From contig CAJVYU010000009.1 in the NCBI GenBank assembly GCA_913009735.1, forward strand, positions 1 to 46,894: 46,894 nucleotides of DNA, written 5' to 3'. Of this stretch, positions 18,100-26,771 are shown piece by piece. Each line of letters begins with the position of its first letter. Positions within the stretch are counted from its first letter, which is position 1. Position numbers and translations under genes: made by a program. The notes below the pieces were generated by a model that worked only from the letters and a program-made list of their open reading frames with translations, was not told the DNA's origin and did no database searches. The stretch comes from an uncultured Fidelibacterota bacterium (GTDB taxonomy: Bacteria; Fidelibacterota; Marinisomatia; Marinisomatales; TCS55).

Positions 18100-18732
18100 A
18101 TGCTAGTCGAATATTTCGTAAATGGTGGACCCTTTATGTGGCCAATTTTATTGGCATTGATTTTTGGCCTTGCTTTCGCAGGTGAACGTTTTTATTCACT
18201 GATCATGTCATCAATCAATGCAGAAAAGTTTTTTGAGGATGTACACGACACGTTGGACCGTGAAGGGCTGGAGGCTTCCCTGGAGCTTTGTGAAAAAACG
18301 AACGGCCCGGTAGCTGAAATTTTTCATGCCGGTCTTTCGAGAATGAACAGAGGTTTGGTGGAAGTAGAAAAAGCAATCCAAAACTCCGGCTCTCTGGAAA
18401 TGTCTTTTCTTGAAAAAAACATGATTTGGTTGAATGCGGTTATCACCATTGCTCCTATGCTTGGGTTTACGGGAACGGTTGCCGGTATGATTTCTGCATT
18501 TGATGCCATTGCGGCTGCGGATGATATTTCACCCGCTGTTGTTGCCGGCGGTATTTCACAAGCGCTGTTAACAACCGCCTTTGGGCTCATTGTTGCGATG
18601 ATTATTCAGATTTTCCAAAATTTATTTGTTTCCAGAATTGATAAATTGGTTCTGGATATGGAAGAACATTCCATCCAGCTGGTTGATCATCTTTATGATA
18701 TGGAACTCAATAAAGAAAAAAATATAAGCTGA
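18100..18732 (+). CDS. exbB: ExbB/TolQ-type proton channel subunit
   Basis: This inner-membrane stator subunit uses the proton gradient to drive TonB-type transducers. Three hydrophobic segments (about 12-32, 105-130 and 150-175) carry the family signature AVITIAPMLGFTGTVAGMI and GGISQALLTTAFGLIVA. The start has an excellent GGAGG ribosome site nine bases upstream. It leads an operon of exbB-exbD-exbD-tonB-tonB with tight spacing. At 210 residues it is complete. TolQ or MotA-like use cannot be excluded, but the TonB neighbours favour ExbB. Confidence 0.93.
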   Translation: MLVEYFVNGGPFMWPILLALIFGLAFAGERFYSLIMSSINAEKFFEDVHDTLDREGLEASLELCEKTNGPVAEIFHAGLSRMNRGLVEVEKAIQNSGSLEMSFLEKNMIWLNAVITIAPMLGFTGTVAGMISAFDAIAAADDISPAVVAGGISQALLTTAFGLIVAMIIQIFQNLFVSRIDKLVLDMEEHSIQLVDHLYDMELNKEKNIS

Positions 18733-18739
18733 TTCACGT

Positions 18740-19132
18740 ATGAAAAAGCGTCGATTCAAGGGTGGTGAAATACCTACTTCCTCTATGGCAGACATTGCAT
18801 TCCTTCTGCTCATTTTCTTCTTGGTAACCACCACGATAGATACAGATAAAGGATTGGGTATTATTCTCCCGGCCGAAGGCACAGAGATCGAAGTTAAAAA
18901 AGATAATATTCTTAATTGTCTTATTAATTCACAAGGAAAGGTGCTTTTGGGCGGCGACCCGATTAGAATAAAAGATATCAGCAAAGAAGTGCGTCGCAGA
19001 ATTGCAGAAAATGATAAGCTTATTATTTCTGTGAAAGCACATGAAAAAGCTAAGTATAGTGACTACATTTCTGTTATTGACCAGCTTAAAATGGCCAATG
19101 CAAAACGTATTTCAATTGCCGAATCAGACTAA
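18740..19132 (+). CDS. exbD: ExbD/TolR-type protein 1
   Basis: This 130-residue single-span protein has the conserved protonatable Asp18 in the motif IPTSSMADIAFLLLIFF. A small periplasmic domain follows. It is seven bases downstream of exbB and overlaps the second exbD by one base (TAATG). Together with its neighbour it gives two different ExbD subunits for one ExbB. Confidence 0.93.
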   Translation: MKKRRFKGGEIPTSSMADIAFLLLIFFLVTTTIDTDKGLGIILPAEGTEIEVKKDNILNCLINSQGKVLLGGDPIRIKDISKEVRRRIAENDKLIISVKAHEKAKYSDYISVIDQLKMANAKRISIAESD

Positions 19133-19542
19133 TGAAAATCGAACGTAAAACAAAAATTTCAAGCGAGATACCAACAGCATCTATGCCGGACATCATTTTT
19201 ATGTTGCTGATCTTTTTTATGGTCACAACAGTTCTCCGTAAATATGATGGTCTACCTGTAGAATTGCCGAAAGCAAAACGTATTGAAAAACTTAAATCCA
19301 AACGCCATACAACCCAGGTGTTTGTGGACAAAAAAGGATTGGTTTCCATACAAGATAAACTTCATAGTATCGAATCAGTTCGTCGTGTCATGTATGAGAT
19401 TCGCGTAGCGGATCCAACGGTAACCGTATCCTTAAAAGCGGACAGGTCTGCAAAAATGGGGCTTATCTCTGATATTCACAATGAATTGAGGAAAGCAGAT
19501 GCGTTAAAACTTAATTATTCGACTAAAACAGCCGTTTATTAA
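19132..19542 (+). CDS. exbD: ExbD/TolR-type protein 2
   Basis: This is a second 136-residue ExbD with Asp20 in IPTASMPDIIFMLLIFFMV and a periplasmic domain that differs clearly from the first. Two ExbD paralogues with one ExbB are known in Bacteroidetes-type TonB systems and may form mixed dimers in the ExbB pore. Start and stop overlaps indicate translational coupling. Confidence 0.93.
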   Translation: MKIERKTKISSEIPTASMPDIIFMLLIFFMVTTVLRKYDGLPVELPKAKRIEKLKSKRHTTQVFVDKKGLVSIQDKLHSIESVRRVMYEIRVADPTVTVSLKADRSAKMGLISDIHNELRKADALKLNYSTKTAVY

Positions 19543-19545
19543 TTC

Positions 19546-20163
19546 ATGAACCATTATACACCCCGCCTTAAGTTTAATTACCCCTTAACTGTTAGGGTCT
19601 CCGGACTCATTGGTGTTTTGTTAATCACATTTGGCTTTCTGTTCATCCCAAGAAGCTTCACAACTGTTGTATTGGATGAAGCTCAAATAGACATCATTAA
19701 ACCGATTGATATCCCTCTTACGCAACAATTTGATTTACCGCCGCCGCCTTCCCGTCCTTCGGTTCCCATCGAATCAGAAGACGAAGACTTAGCGGACGAT
19801 TTAACGATTGAAGAAACGGATTTAGAAAACTTTGAAGCGTGGGATGCGCCGCCACCGCCACCGGAAGGACCGCGTGTAAAATTTATTCCCTATGATGACC
19901 CGCCAAAACCCCTAACGCCCATTCGTCCCAAATATCCGGAAATTGCCCAGGAAGCCGGCATTGAAGGAACGGTCATTGTCCAGGTGTTTATTGACAAAAA
20001 AGGACGTGTAAAAGAAACCATGATATTAAAAGGGATTCCAAATACCGGGTTGGACGAAGCAGCGATTGAAGCTATTCGCAAAACACGTTTTAAACCGGCC
20101 AAACAGCGAGAAAGAGCTGTAGGTGTTTGGATTTCCATTCCGGTCAATTTCAGGCTTAAATAA
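19546..20163 (+). CDS. tonB: TonB-family energy transducer 1
   Basis: This 205-residue protein has an N-terminal signal anchor (about 16-36). A proline- and acid-rich periplasmic spacer (DLPPPPSRPSVP, DAPPPPPEGP) follows, and then a C-terminal TonB domain (PIRPKYPEIAQEAGIEGTV through FKPAKQRE). It links ExbBD to outer-membrane TonB-dependent receptors. It lies three bases after exbD2. Its sequence is closely related to the next gene, showing a tandem duplication. Confidence 0.92.
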   Translation: MNHYTPRLKFNYPLTVRVSGLIGVLLITFGFLFIPRSFTTVVLDEAQIDIIKPIDIPLTQQFDLPPPPSRPSVPIESEDEDLADDLTIEETDLENFEAWDAPPPPPEGPRVKFIPYDDPPKPLTPIRPKYPEIAQEAGIEGTVIVQVFIDKKGRVKETMILKGIPNTGLDEAAIEAIRKTRFKPAKQRERAVGVWISIPVNFRLK

Positions 20164-20241
20164 AGTATACCCCTTGAAAATCCTCTAAAAATAGGATAAT
20201 TTAGAGGTAATATTCATTATCACAACAAAGTGGGGTAAAAA

Positions 20242-20862
20242 ATGAGCCATTACTTACCACAACTAAAGTATTCTTATCCAATTACTGTACGTTTTTCCGG
20301 GCTAATAGGCGTTTTACTTGTTTCACTTGGGTTTTTATTCATTCAGAAAAATATGAATATTGCCGTTTTAGAAAAAATCCCCGTTCCGGATATTGTAATT
20401 ATTGATGCTGTTCCACCAACAACAATAGATTTGCCGAAGGAACCGCTACGCCCGTCTTTACCTCGCGAATCCGAAGACCCGGACTTTGCGCCGGATGTAA
20501 CTATCCCAGAAACCGAAATTCCCGGTTATACCCCATTAACAAAAGTTCCGCCAATGCCTTCCAAAGGCCCGAGTTCTATATTTATTGAGTACGACGAACC
20601 ACCTAAACCGTTAACTCCAATACGTCCAAAGTATCCTGAAATTGCACGAGAAGCCGGGATTGAAGGCTTGGTTGTTGTTGAAGTATTTATTGACAAAAAA
20701 GGACGCGTAACGGAAACCTCTATTAAAAAGGGGGTCCCGAACACCGGGTTAAACGAAGCGGCTGTGGAGGCAATTCGTAAAACGCGTTTTAAACCGGCCA
20801 TGCAACGTGATATGCCTGTGGGGATTTGGATTTCCATCCCCGTAAAGTTCAGGTTAAAATAA
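20242..20862 (+). CDS. tonB: TonB-family energy transducer 2 (tandem paralogue)
   Basis: This 206-residue paralogue of the preceding gene has the same anchor (YPITVRFSGLIGVLL), a proline/acidic spacer and a nearly identical C-terminal domain. The spacer differs most, so the two may serve different receptors or envelope widths. Its last 63 coding bases before the final two codons (20791-20853) recur exactly at 23029-23091, beyond the glycosyltransferase and deacetylase genes. Confidence 0.92.
   Translation: MSHYLPQLKYSYPITVRFSGLIGVLLVSLGFLFIQKNMNIAVLEKIPVPDIVIIDAVPPTTIDLPKEPLRPSLPRESEDPDFAPDVTIPETEIPGYTPLTKVPPMPSKGPSSIFIEYDEPPKPLTPIRPKYPEIAREAGIEGLVVVEVFIDKKGRVTETSIKKGVPNTGLNEAAVEAIRKTRFKPAMQRDMPVGIWISIPVKFRLK
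20791..20853 (+). repeat. Proximal copy of the exact 63-bp tonB 3'-end duplication
   Basis: This segment is identical at all 63 positions to 23029-23091. Identity starts at AAACCGGCC and stops two codons before the stop codon. After that point the proximal copy reads TTAAAATAA and the distal copy CTTAATTAA. Confidence 0.92.
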
Positions 20863-21009
20863 TTCAAATTCAGAAAAAGCGCTTCTTATTATAGTAAATT
20901 TTTGAAATACTACTAATTATTCTCCAAAACAGAGTTTGGTAGAAAATGAGATTCTCTTCATCAAATTTTCTTATATTTTCACTGTATAATTCCGGTGTTA
21001 AATTATTTG

Positions 21010-22182
21010 ATGTTGTACTCCTTTATTTTGTTATACAAGACTGGTCTTTTATTTTTATCAGTCTGTACCGCTGTCTTTGTTATTTTCTTCCGTTACGGAC
21101 TTTCTAAAATGAGGCGCGGTCAGTCAGACAATCAGCCTCATGTTTCAATAGTGATACCAGCGCGGAACGAGGAAAAACTTCTACCACGCTGCGTTGAATC
21201 CATTCTCGCACAGGAGGGATACCCTTCTGATCGTATCCAAATCATCATCGTTGATGATTGCTCGTATGACCGGACACATGAGATCGCCCTTGATTATAAG
21301 AGATGTGACCCCCGGATTGAAGTTGTCCAAGTCCTTGACAATCCCAAGGGTTACTCCCCTAAGAAAAACGCCCTTGATCAAGGTTTTGGCATAGCAACCG
21401 GAGATATTTTTCTACCAATGGATGCTGATTGCGAGGCCAACCCCCGTTGGCTGGCTTCTATTGTTCGAAGTTTCGAGCCTTATGCGGTCATGGTTTCGGG
21501 TTATGCCGAGCTTGATCGACCGAACCTCGCAGAACCCCTATTAATCCGTATACAGTCTCTTGAGTTTCTGTCCCTGATCGCATGTGCTGCTGGTTCAACA
21601 AGCATGGGTTGGTATCTTGCATCTTCTGGGGCTAACCAAGGTTACCTTCGCAAAACTTGGGAAGAAATTGGGGGTTTCGGTGAGATAGGGTCCCTAGTTT
21701 CTGGGGACGATGACCTAATGCTTCAGCGCATCTCCAAAATATCATCAGGTAAAATCGTCTTTTGTGGAGAAACCCAGTGTTGTGTCCTGACAGAACCCAT
21801 GCGATCAGTCAGGGAATTCTATGAACAGCGCAAACGATGGGGTTCAAAATATACATATCATCGAACGAGCTATAAAGTTTTCCTCTCTCTTTTCTATATC
21901 TACAATCTTTTGCTTTTTGTATCCCCGATGGTGGCGCTAGCAACTCCAAACGTCATACCCACAATCATTTTTATTCTTACTATAAAGTGGTGTTCTGAAT
22001 ATATGTTACTTACCCGTGCTATGAGGCTTTTCAATCGGAAAGATCTTTTCCCTTTTTTCCCGGTTTGGGCTATTCTGCATGTACCATATATTGCCCTGAT
22101 GGGACCTGTAGGATTATTTATGCGAGTTGTTTGGAAAGAGCGGGTTTATAATAATCGTTCACGAATGTTTACTAAACATTGA
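21010..22182 (+). CDS. Family 2 glycosyltransferase, membrane-bound, processive type
   Basis: Residues given are for ATG 21010; GTG 20995 and TTG 21007 are alternatives and no ribosome site decides. An N-terminal membrane helix precedes a GT-A fold with IVIPARNEE, the nucleotide-binding VDD (81-83), DAD (138-140), SGDDD (231-235) and QRKRW (273-277). Two or more C-terminal membrane helices follow. This layout is that of membrane GT2 enzymes building surface polysaccharide. Together with the deacetylase downstream it suggests synthesis and de-N-acetylation of an amino-sugar polymer. Codons here end in C and G more often than in neighbouring genes by eye. This, and the flanking tonB duplicates, suggest acquisition by transfer. 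Confidence 0.9.
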   Translation: MLYSFILLYKTGLLFLSVCTAVFVIFFRYGLSKMRRGQSDNQPHVSIVIPARNEEKLLPRCVESILAQEGYPSDRIQIIIVDDCSYDRTHEIALDYKRCDPRIEVVQVLDNPKGYSPKKNALDQGFGIATGDIFLPMDADCEANPRWLASIVRSFEPYAVMVSGYAELDRPNLAEPLLIRIQSLEFLSLIACAAGSTSMGWYLASSGANQGYLRKTWEEIGGFGEIGSLVSGDDDLMLQRISKISSGKIVFCGETQCCVLTEPMRSVREFYEQRKRWGSKYTYHRTSYKVFLSLFYIYNLLLFVSPMVALATPNVIPTIIFILTIKWCSEYMLLTRAMRLFNRKDLFPFFPVWAILHVPYIALMGPVGLFMRVVWKERVYNNRSRMFTKH

Positions 22183-22300
22183 GTTTAGTCAAACCATTGA
22201 AACGGCACCGTTTTACCGTAACTTAATTATAGCTATTTTATCTGATGACAAATCCTATTTCTTACTAATCAGAAACTATTCAGAAAGAGGTATAAATTAT

Positions 22301-22996
22301 ATGATTTTAACATGGTTAGGTTTTGGGTTGGCAGGATACGCCTTGGCCGCTTGCCGCATTACCCGCCCCCTTCTTTGGGACAGGTTCTACGAAAACGTAG
22401 TCTGGCGAGGCCCCAAAGATACTATTAGGCGAATATCTCTTACATTCGACGACGGTCCCGATCCATGGAATACACCGCGTCTTCTAGATGTTCTTAAACG
22501 ACACAACGTATGTGCGACATTTTTCCTGATCGGAAAAAGAGCTGTCCGCTATCCACAACTCGTCGAACGGATCCATGAAGCAGGTCACGAGATTGGGAAT
22601 CATTCCTACAGCCACAATAAACTGATCTTTTGTTCACGATCGGTCATCGAACAGGAAATCGATGGTGGAGCTACAGCCCTTCAAGACGCTATAGGATTCA
22701 AGCCCAAGTTGTTTCGCCCGCCTTACGGCCTGCGTGACCCTCGCGTACTTGCTGTTACAGCTGATCGTGGAGACTCTTGTATTTTGTGGTCGATTATGCC
22801 TTGGGATTGGATTCTGCTGCCCACAGGTTTGATCATAAGATGGGTTAATTATAGAGTTCATCATGGAGCTATTATTACCTTACACGACGGTGGTGGAGAT
22901 CGCTCCCGGACTGTGGATGCCGTTGATAAATTACTGCCTTGTTTACTAAATAGGGGCTTCCAACTTACAACTGTAAGTGAGCTTCTTTCTTCTTAA
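22301..22996 (+). CDS. Polysaccharide deacetylase (NodB/CE4 domain)
   Basis: This CE4 metal-dependent de-N-acetylase has motif 1 TFDDGPD (Asp50, Asp51), motif 2 HSYSH (His101, His105), motif 3 RPPYG (139-143) and a late LHDG (His195). The first 25 residues are hydrophobic and may anchor it. ATG 22301 with AGAGG about a dozen bases upstream is preferred to an in-frame start at 22127 that lies inside the glycosyltransferase gene. It is the second cargo gene of the segment between the two tonB 3' ends. Likely substrates are GlcNAc- or GalNAc-containing polymers. Confidence 0.92.
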   Translation: MILTWLGFGLAGYALAACRITRPLLWDRFYENVVWRGPKDTIRRISLTFDDGPDPWNTPRLLDVLKRHNVCATFFLIGKRAVRYPQLVERIHEAGHEIGNHSYSHNKLIFCSRSVIEQEIDGGATALQDAIGFKPKLFRPPYGLRDPRVLAVTADRGDSCILWSIMPWDWILLPTGLIIRWVNYRVHHGAIITLHDGGGDRSRTVDAVDKLLPCLLNRGFQLTTVSELLSS

Positions 22997-23028
22997 TCTC
23001 CTTGCAAATATTCATTGTTTGTTTACTA

Positions 23029-23100
23029 AAACCGGCCATGCAACGTGATATGCCTGTGGGGATTTGGATTTCCATCCCCGTAAAGTTCAGGCTTAATTAA
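23029..23100 (+). pseudogene. Orphan tonB 3' end with stop codon
   Basis: This in-frame fragment encodes the last 23 residues of the second TonB (KPAMQRDMPVG onward, ending RLN and a TAA stop). 63 of its bases are identical to 20791-20853. No start or upstream TonB sequence exists. A strong terminator follows at once, so this is probably the original end of the exb/tonB operon, cut off from it by the 2.2-kb glycosyltransferase/deacetylase segment. The alternative is the relic of a third tandem tonB gene. Confidence 0.85.
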
Positions 23101-23129
23101 AAAAAAGCCCCGTATTCACGGGGCTTTTT
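23101..23129. terminator. Strong bidirectional rho-independent terminator
   Basis: The stem GCCCCG/CGGGGC (23107-23112 and 23119-23124) has six A before and five T after. It sits between the orphan tonB end (+) and sdhB (-) and can stop transcription from both sides. Confidence 0.9.
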
Positions 23130-23149
23130 AAATATATTTCCCTCTTTTC

Positions 23150-23887
23150 TTAAAAACTCGATTTAATAAATTCTCTATTTAATCTGGCAATGTGAATAAT
23201 CGAAATTTCTTTCGGACATTCCACCTCACAGGCGCCGGTGTTAGTACAACTTCCAAAGCCCTCTTTATCCATTTGGGTCACCATATTACTAACTCTGATT
23301 TCTCTCTCAGGCTGTCCTTGAGGAAGCAAAGCAAGTTGAGACACTTTTGCTGAAACGAATAACATTGCAGATGAATTTTTACACGTTGCCACGCACGCTC
23401 CACAGCCAATACATGCGGCGGCATCCATAGCTTCATCGGCATTTGCTTTCGGTATAGGAATTTCATTTGCGTCTGGAGTCCCACCCGTGTTGATGGAGAC
23501 ATAGCCGCCGGCTTCCATTATTCTGTCAAATGAAATTCTGTCCACAATTAAATCTTTAATCACCGGGAACGCTTTAGCGCGCCATGGTTCCACAACAATC
23601 GTTTCGCCATCTTTAAAACTGCGCATATGCAATTGACACGTTGTAATGCCGGTTAATGGACCATGCGCTCTGCCATTAATGAATAAGCCGCACGTACCGC
23701 AAATGCCTTCCCGGCAATCATGATCAAAGGCAATGGGCGTTTTTCCTGCCAATACCAGTTGATCGTTCAACATATCCAGCATTTCGAAAAAAGACATATC
23801 TTCAGATACCTTTTCCACGGGATGGCGTTCAAAAAAACCCGGAGAATCAGCTTCTTTCTGCCGCCAAATCTTTAATGTCACCCTCAT
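23150..23887 (-). CDS. sdhB: Succinate dehydrogenase/fumarate reductase iron-sulfur subunit
   Basis: SdhB carries electrons from the flavoprotein to quinone at the inner face of the inner membrane. The 245-residue protein has the [2Fe-2S] ligands [10 protein letters not shown] plus a later Cys in GITTC. Two cysteine clusters, [12 protein letters not shown] and [13 protein letters not shown], serve the [4Fe-4S] and [3Fe-4S] centres. Its start overlaps the sdhA stop by one base. The length and cysteine spacing match the cytochrome b558 type of Bacteroidetes and Epsilonproteobacteria. Confidence 0.96.
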   Translation of the reverse strand: MRVTLKIWRQKEADSPGFFERHPVEKVSEDMSFFEMLDMLNDQLVLAGKTPIAFDHDCREGICGTCGLFINGRAHGPLTGITTCQLHMRSFKDGETIVVEPWRAKAFPVIKDLIVDRISFDRIMEAGGYVSINTGGTPDANEIPIPKANADEAMDAAACIGCGACVATCKNSSAMLFVSAKVSQLALLPQGQPEREIRVSNMVTQMDKEGFGSCTNTGACEVECPKEISIIHIARLNREFIKSSF

Positions 23888-25797
23888 TACTTATAGCTCC
23901 TTGTTGTCAATTCCACATTTTCAAAAATAAGGTTTTCTTTATGCAGTTCTGAGGGTTTGTCCTTTCCTTTATATTGCCAAGTAGATACATAGGTAAATTC
24001 TTCATCGTTGCGTTTAGCTTCATTTTCTTCCGTCTGGTGTTCTTCCCGGAAATGTCCGCCGCACGATTCCTCACGGTTCAAGGCGTCCCGAGCCATCAGC
24101 TCACCCAGTTCCAGGAAATCGGCCACTCGCCCGGCTTTTTCCAGTTCGGGATTAAGCTCATCGGCTGTGCCTGTGACTTTAACATTTTGCCAAAATTCAT
24201 TTTTCAACTTCGGGATTTCATTTATCGCTTTTTCCAGTCCGGCTCTATTCCGTGCCATACCAACATTTTCCCACAATATTAAACCAAGCTCTTTGTGAAT
24301 ATTATCTACTGTTCTTTCTCCATTAACGGAAAGAAGTGTTGAAATTTTGTTTTTTACACTCGTTTCAGCGTCTTTAAATGCTTCATGATCTGTGGAAATA
24401 CTTTCACCAAGTTTACCGGTCAGGTAATCACCAATAGTATAAGGTAATATAAAATAGCCGTCGGCCAACCCCTGCATTAAAGCAGAAGCACCAAGACGGT
24501 TAGCGCCGTGATCAGAAAAATTTGCCTCGCCTAATATATATAAACCCGGAATGGTACTCATGAGATTGTAATCCACCCACAATCCTCCCATAGTATAATG
24601 GATTGCCGGATAAATTCGCATGGGAGTTTTGTATGGGTTTTCCCCGGTAATTTGTTTATACATATCAAACAGATTACCATATTTTTCTGTAACGGCATCT
24701 CTGCCCATGCGTTGAATCGCATCTTCAAAATCCAGATACACAGCCAATCCGGTTTCACCCACACCGTTTCCTAAATCACACATTTCCTTCGCCCGGCGAC
24801 TGGCCACATCTCTCGGCACCAAATTGCCAAAGGATGGATATAAGCGCTCAAGATAATAATCCCGTTCATCTTCAGAAATTTCGGCAGGATTGCGTTTATC
24901 GCCTTTCTTTTTCGGTACCCAGACCCGGCCGTCATTCCTCAAACTTTCACTCATTAATGTCAGTTTTGATTGATGTTCGCTTGCAACGGGAATACACGTT
25001 GGATGAATTTGCACAAAACTTGGATTTGCAAAATACGCACCTTTTTTATGGGCCCGCCAGGCAGCGGTTGCATTACTGGCCATGGCATTTGTAGACAGAA
25101 AATATGCATTACCGTATCCGCCTGTAGCCAGCACAACCGCATGAGCGGCGTGAGATTGGATTTCGCCGGTAATCAGATTCCGCGTAATAATTCCTTTCGC
25201 CTCGCCATTAATCATTACCAGGTCCTGCATTTCATGTCTTGGGTGAAATTTTACCTTTCCCGCATGCATTTGACGCACTAAAGCGGAATAACACCCCAGT
25301 AATAATTGCTGTCCTGTTTGTCCCCTGGCATAAAAGGTTCTGGAAACCTGTGCGCCTCCAAAAGAACGGTTATCTAACAGGCCTCCATATTCCCGGGCAA
25401 AAGGAACACCCTGCGCGACACATTGGTCAATAATATTATTACTTATTTCAGCCAACCGGTAAACATTGGCTTCTCTGGAACGATAATCTCCACCTTTGAT
25501 CGTATCGTAGAAAAGGCGGAAAATACTGTCACCATCGTTTGGGTAATTTTTGGCAGCATTAATGCCTCCCTGGGCCGCGATACTATGAGCCCGGCGTGGG
25601 GATTCGTGGTAAGAAAATGCCTGCACATTATATCCCAATTCAGCCAATGAGGCGGCGGCAGATGCACCGGCTAAACCGGTTCCGACAACAATAATATTAT
25701 ATTTCCGCTTGTTCGCCGGGTTTACAAGCTTCAGATCAAATTTATGCTTGGTCCATTTTTCTGTCAGGGGTCCGCTCGGTACGTTACTGTTTAACAT
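23887..25797 (-). CDS. sdhA: Succinate dehydrogenase/fumarate reductase flavoprotein subunit
   Basis: SdhA oxidises succinate (or reduces fumarate) and holds covalent FAD. The dinucleotide fold [12 protein letters not shown] is near residue 37. The FAD-linking histidine lies in [15 protein letters not shown]. The substrate-binding HPT and the catalytic Arg region DVASRRAKE are also present, and [18 protein letters not shown] confirms the family. At 636 residues it is the long form found with cytochrome b558. It lies one base from sdhC and overlaps sdhB by one base. Confidence 0.97.
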   Translation of the reverse strand: MLNSNVPSGPLTEKWTKHKFDLKLVNPANKRKYNIIVVGTGLAGASAAASLAELGYNVQAFSYHESPRRAHSIAAQGGINAAKNYPNDGDSIFRLFYDTIKGGDYRSREANVYRLAEISNNIIDQCVAQGVPFAREYGGLLDNRSFGGAQVSRTFYARGQTGQQLLLGCYSALVRQMHAGKVKFHPRHEMQDLVMINGEAKGIITRNLITGEIQSHAAHAVVLATGGYGNAYFLSTNAMASNATAAWRAHKKGAYFANPSFVQIHPTCIPVASEHQSKLTLMSESLRNDGRVWVPKKKGDKRNPAEISEDERDYYLERLYPSFGNLVPRDVASRRAKEMCDLGNGVGETGLAVYLDFEDAIQRMGRDAVTEKYGNLFDMYKQITGENPYKTPMRIYPAIHYTMGGLWVDYNLMSTIPGLYILGEANFSDHGANRLGASALMQGLADGYFILPYTIGDYLTGKLGESISTDHEAFKDAETSVKNKISTLLSVNGERTVDNIHKELGLILWENVGMARNRAGLEKAINEIPKLKNEFWQNVKVTGTADELNPELEKAGRVADFLELGELMARDALNREESCGGHFREEHQTEENEAKRNDEEFTYVSTWQYKGKDKPSELHKENLIFENVELTTRSYK

Positions 25798-25798
25798 A

Positions 25799-26467
25799 TT
25801 AATATCCTCCGCCGACTATTCCGAACCACACTGCAATGGAAAGAAATCCCAAAGGTATGATCAGCCAAAACAGCATGGCGACTGTTTCAATAAGTCCACT
25901 GTATTTATTATATCGAAGACCAAACGTTTGGAACGCAGATTGAAAACCATGGCGAAGATGAAACCCCAGCAATATCATGGCAATACAATACAAAGTCGTA
26001 ATAATGGGGTTTCCAAATCCAACAGCATTGCCCATAACAATATTATAAAAATTTCCTTCGTCGTGTTGGTTTTGAAAAATATACCAAAATGTAGATAGGT
26101 GAGTGATTAAAAAAATGAAGAGGATGCTTCCGCCTATGAACATATTCCGTGAAAAAAAACTTGAATTTTCACCGGCTGAATTGATATTGTATTTTTGTGG
26201 GGTTGCGCTCCTGTTTTCCAACGTCAGCTTGGACCCAAAAAAAATATGGATAAGAAATATCAGGGAAAGAATAATTTCAATCGCCCGGACAATTGGTTTA
26301 ACCCTGGATAATGTTTCTACATAAAGATTAAACGCGTCCGGCCCGGAAAAAAGTATCAAATTCCCAATGAGGTGAATAACCAGGAACAGGCATAACAACA
26401 ACCCAGTTGTTGCCATAAGAATCTTCTTCCCAATGGACGAAATAAAAACAGATTTTAATAAACTCAT
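25799..26467 (-). CDS. sdhC: Succinate dehydrogenase cytochrome b558 subunit
   Basis: This 222-residue protein has five hydrophobic helices (about 13-36, 57-78, 105-130, 150-172 and 195-220). Histidines in [22 protein letters not shown] and [10 protein letters not shown] are available to bind two haems. It is the single-chain di-haem membrane anchor of type B complexes. It is the first gene of sdhCAB and has no dedicated sdhD. About 300 bp of AT-rich DNA upstream probably carries the promoter. Confidence 0.93.
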   Translation of the reverse strand: MSLLKSVFISSIGKKILMATTGLLLCLFLVIHLIGNLILFSGPDAFNLYVETLSRVKPIVRAIEIILSLIFLIHIFFGSKLTLENRSATPQKYNINSAGENSSFFSRNMFIGGSILFIFLITHLSTFWYIFQNQHDEGNFYNIVMGNAVGFGNPIITTLYCIAMILLGFHLRHGFQSAFQTFGLRYNKYSGLIETVAMLFWLIIPLGFLSIAVWFGIVGGGY

Positions 26468-26588
26468 AATAACTATCGTTAATCATGATAAATAGTATGT
26501 ATAAAATTAAAGACTTCGCCGTTTATTCAGAAGAGATATAAAATAAAATATATACTCCTAAATTTATATTTTATTGAATTGAGATATT

Positions 26589-26615
26589 GGTTAAGCGGTA
26601 ACCGGTGAATGATAA
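26589..26615. repeat. Dispersed 27-bp repeat, second copy
   Basis: This matches 2870-2896 at about 22 of 27 positions. It runs into an ACCGGTTA sequence that makes an inverted repeat (TAACCGGT, then ACCGGTTA). It lies in the promoter region of sdhC, a 299-bp stretch (26468-26766) otherwise empty of genes. Confidence 0.5.
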
Positions 26616-26720
26616 CCGGTTATTAAATGAATTTGTGGCTAATGGGTCTAACAGAAATTATATTTTTACGCTTTTTTGCTTGTAGATTTTCAATGTTAAT
26701 CATGAGATGCTTTACTTAAT

Positions 26721-26771
26721 CCTAAATTGAGCGATTCTGTAAAACAAAAGAGGAGAATCGCTCAATTTAGG
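26721..26771. repeat. Perfect 18-bp stem hairpin at the end of the GCS2 gene
   Basis: CCTAAATTGAGCGATTCT (26721-26738) is exactly complementary to 26754-26771 across a 15-base loop. The stop codon of the glutamate-cysteine ligase-like gene (26767-26769) lies inside the right arm. There is no T-run after it on the minus strand, so it is not a classic terminator. It may protect the mRNA 3' end or be a repeat element. Confidence 0.85.

Noticed and set aside
22127-22300. Upstream extension of the polysaccharide deacetylase
   Set aside because: It lies partly inside the glycosyltransferase gene and has no homology-like features. ATG 22301 gives a normal CE4 protein.
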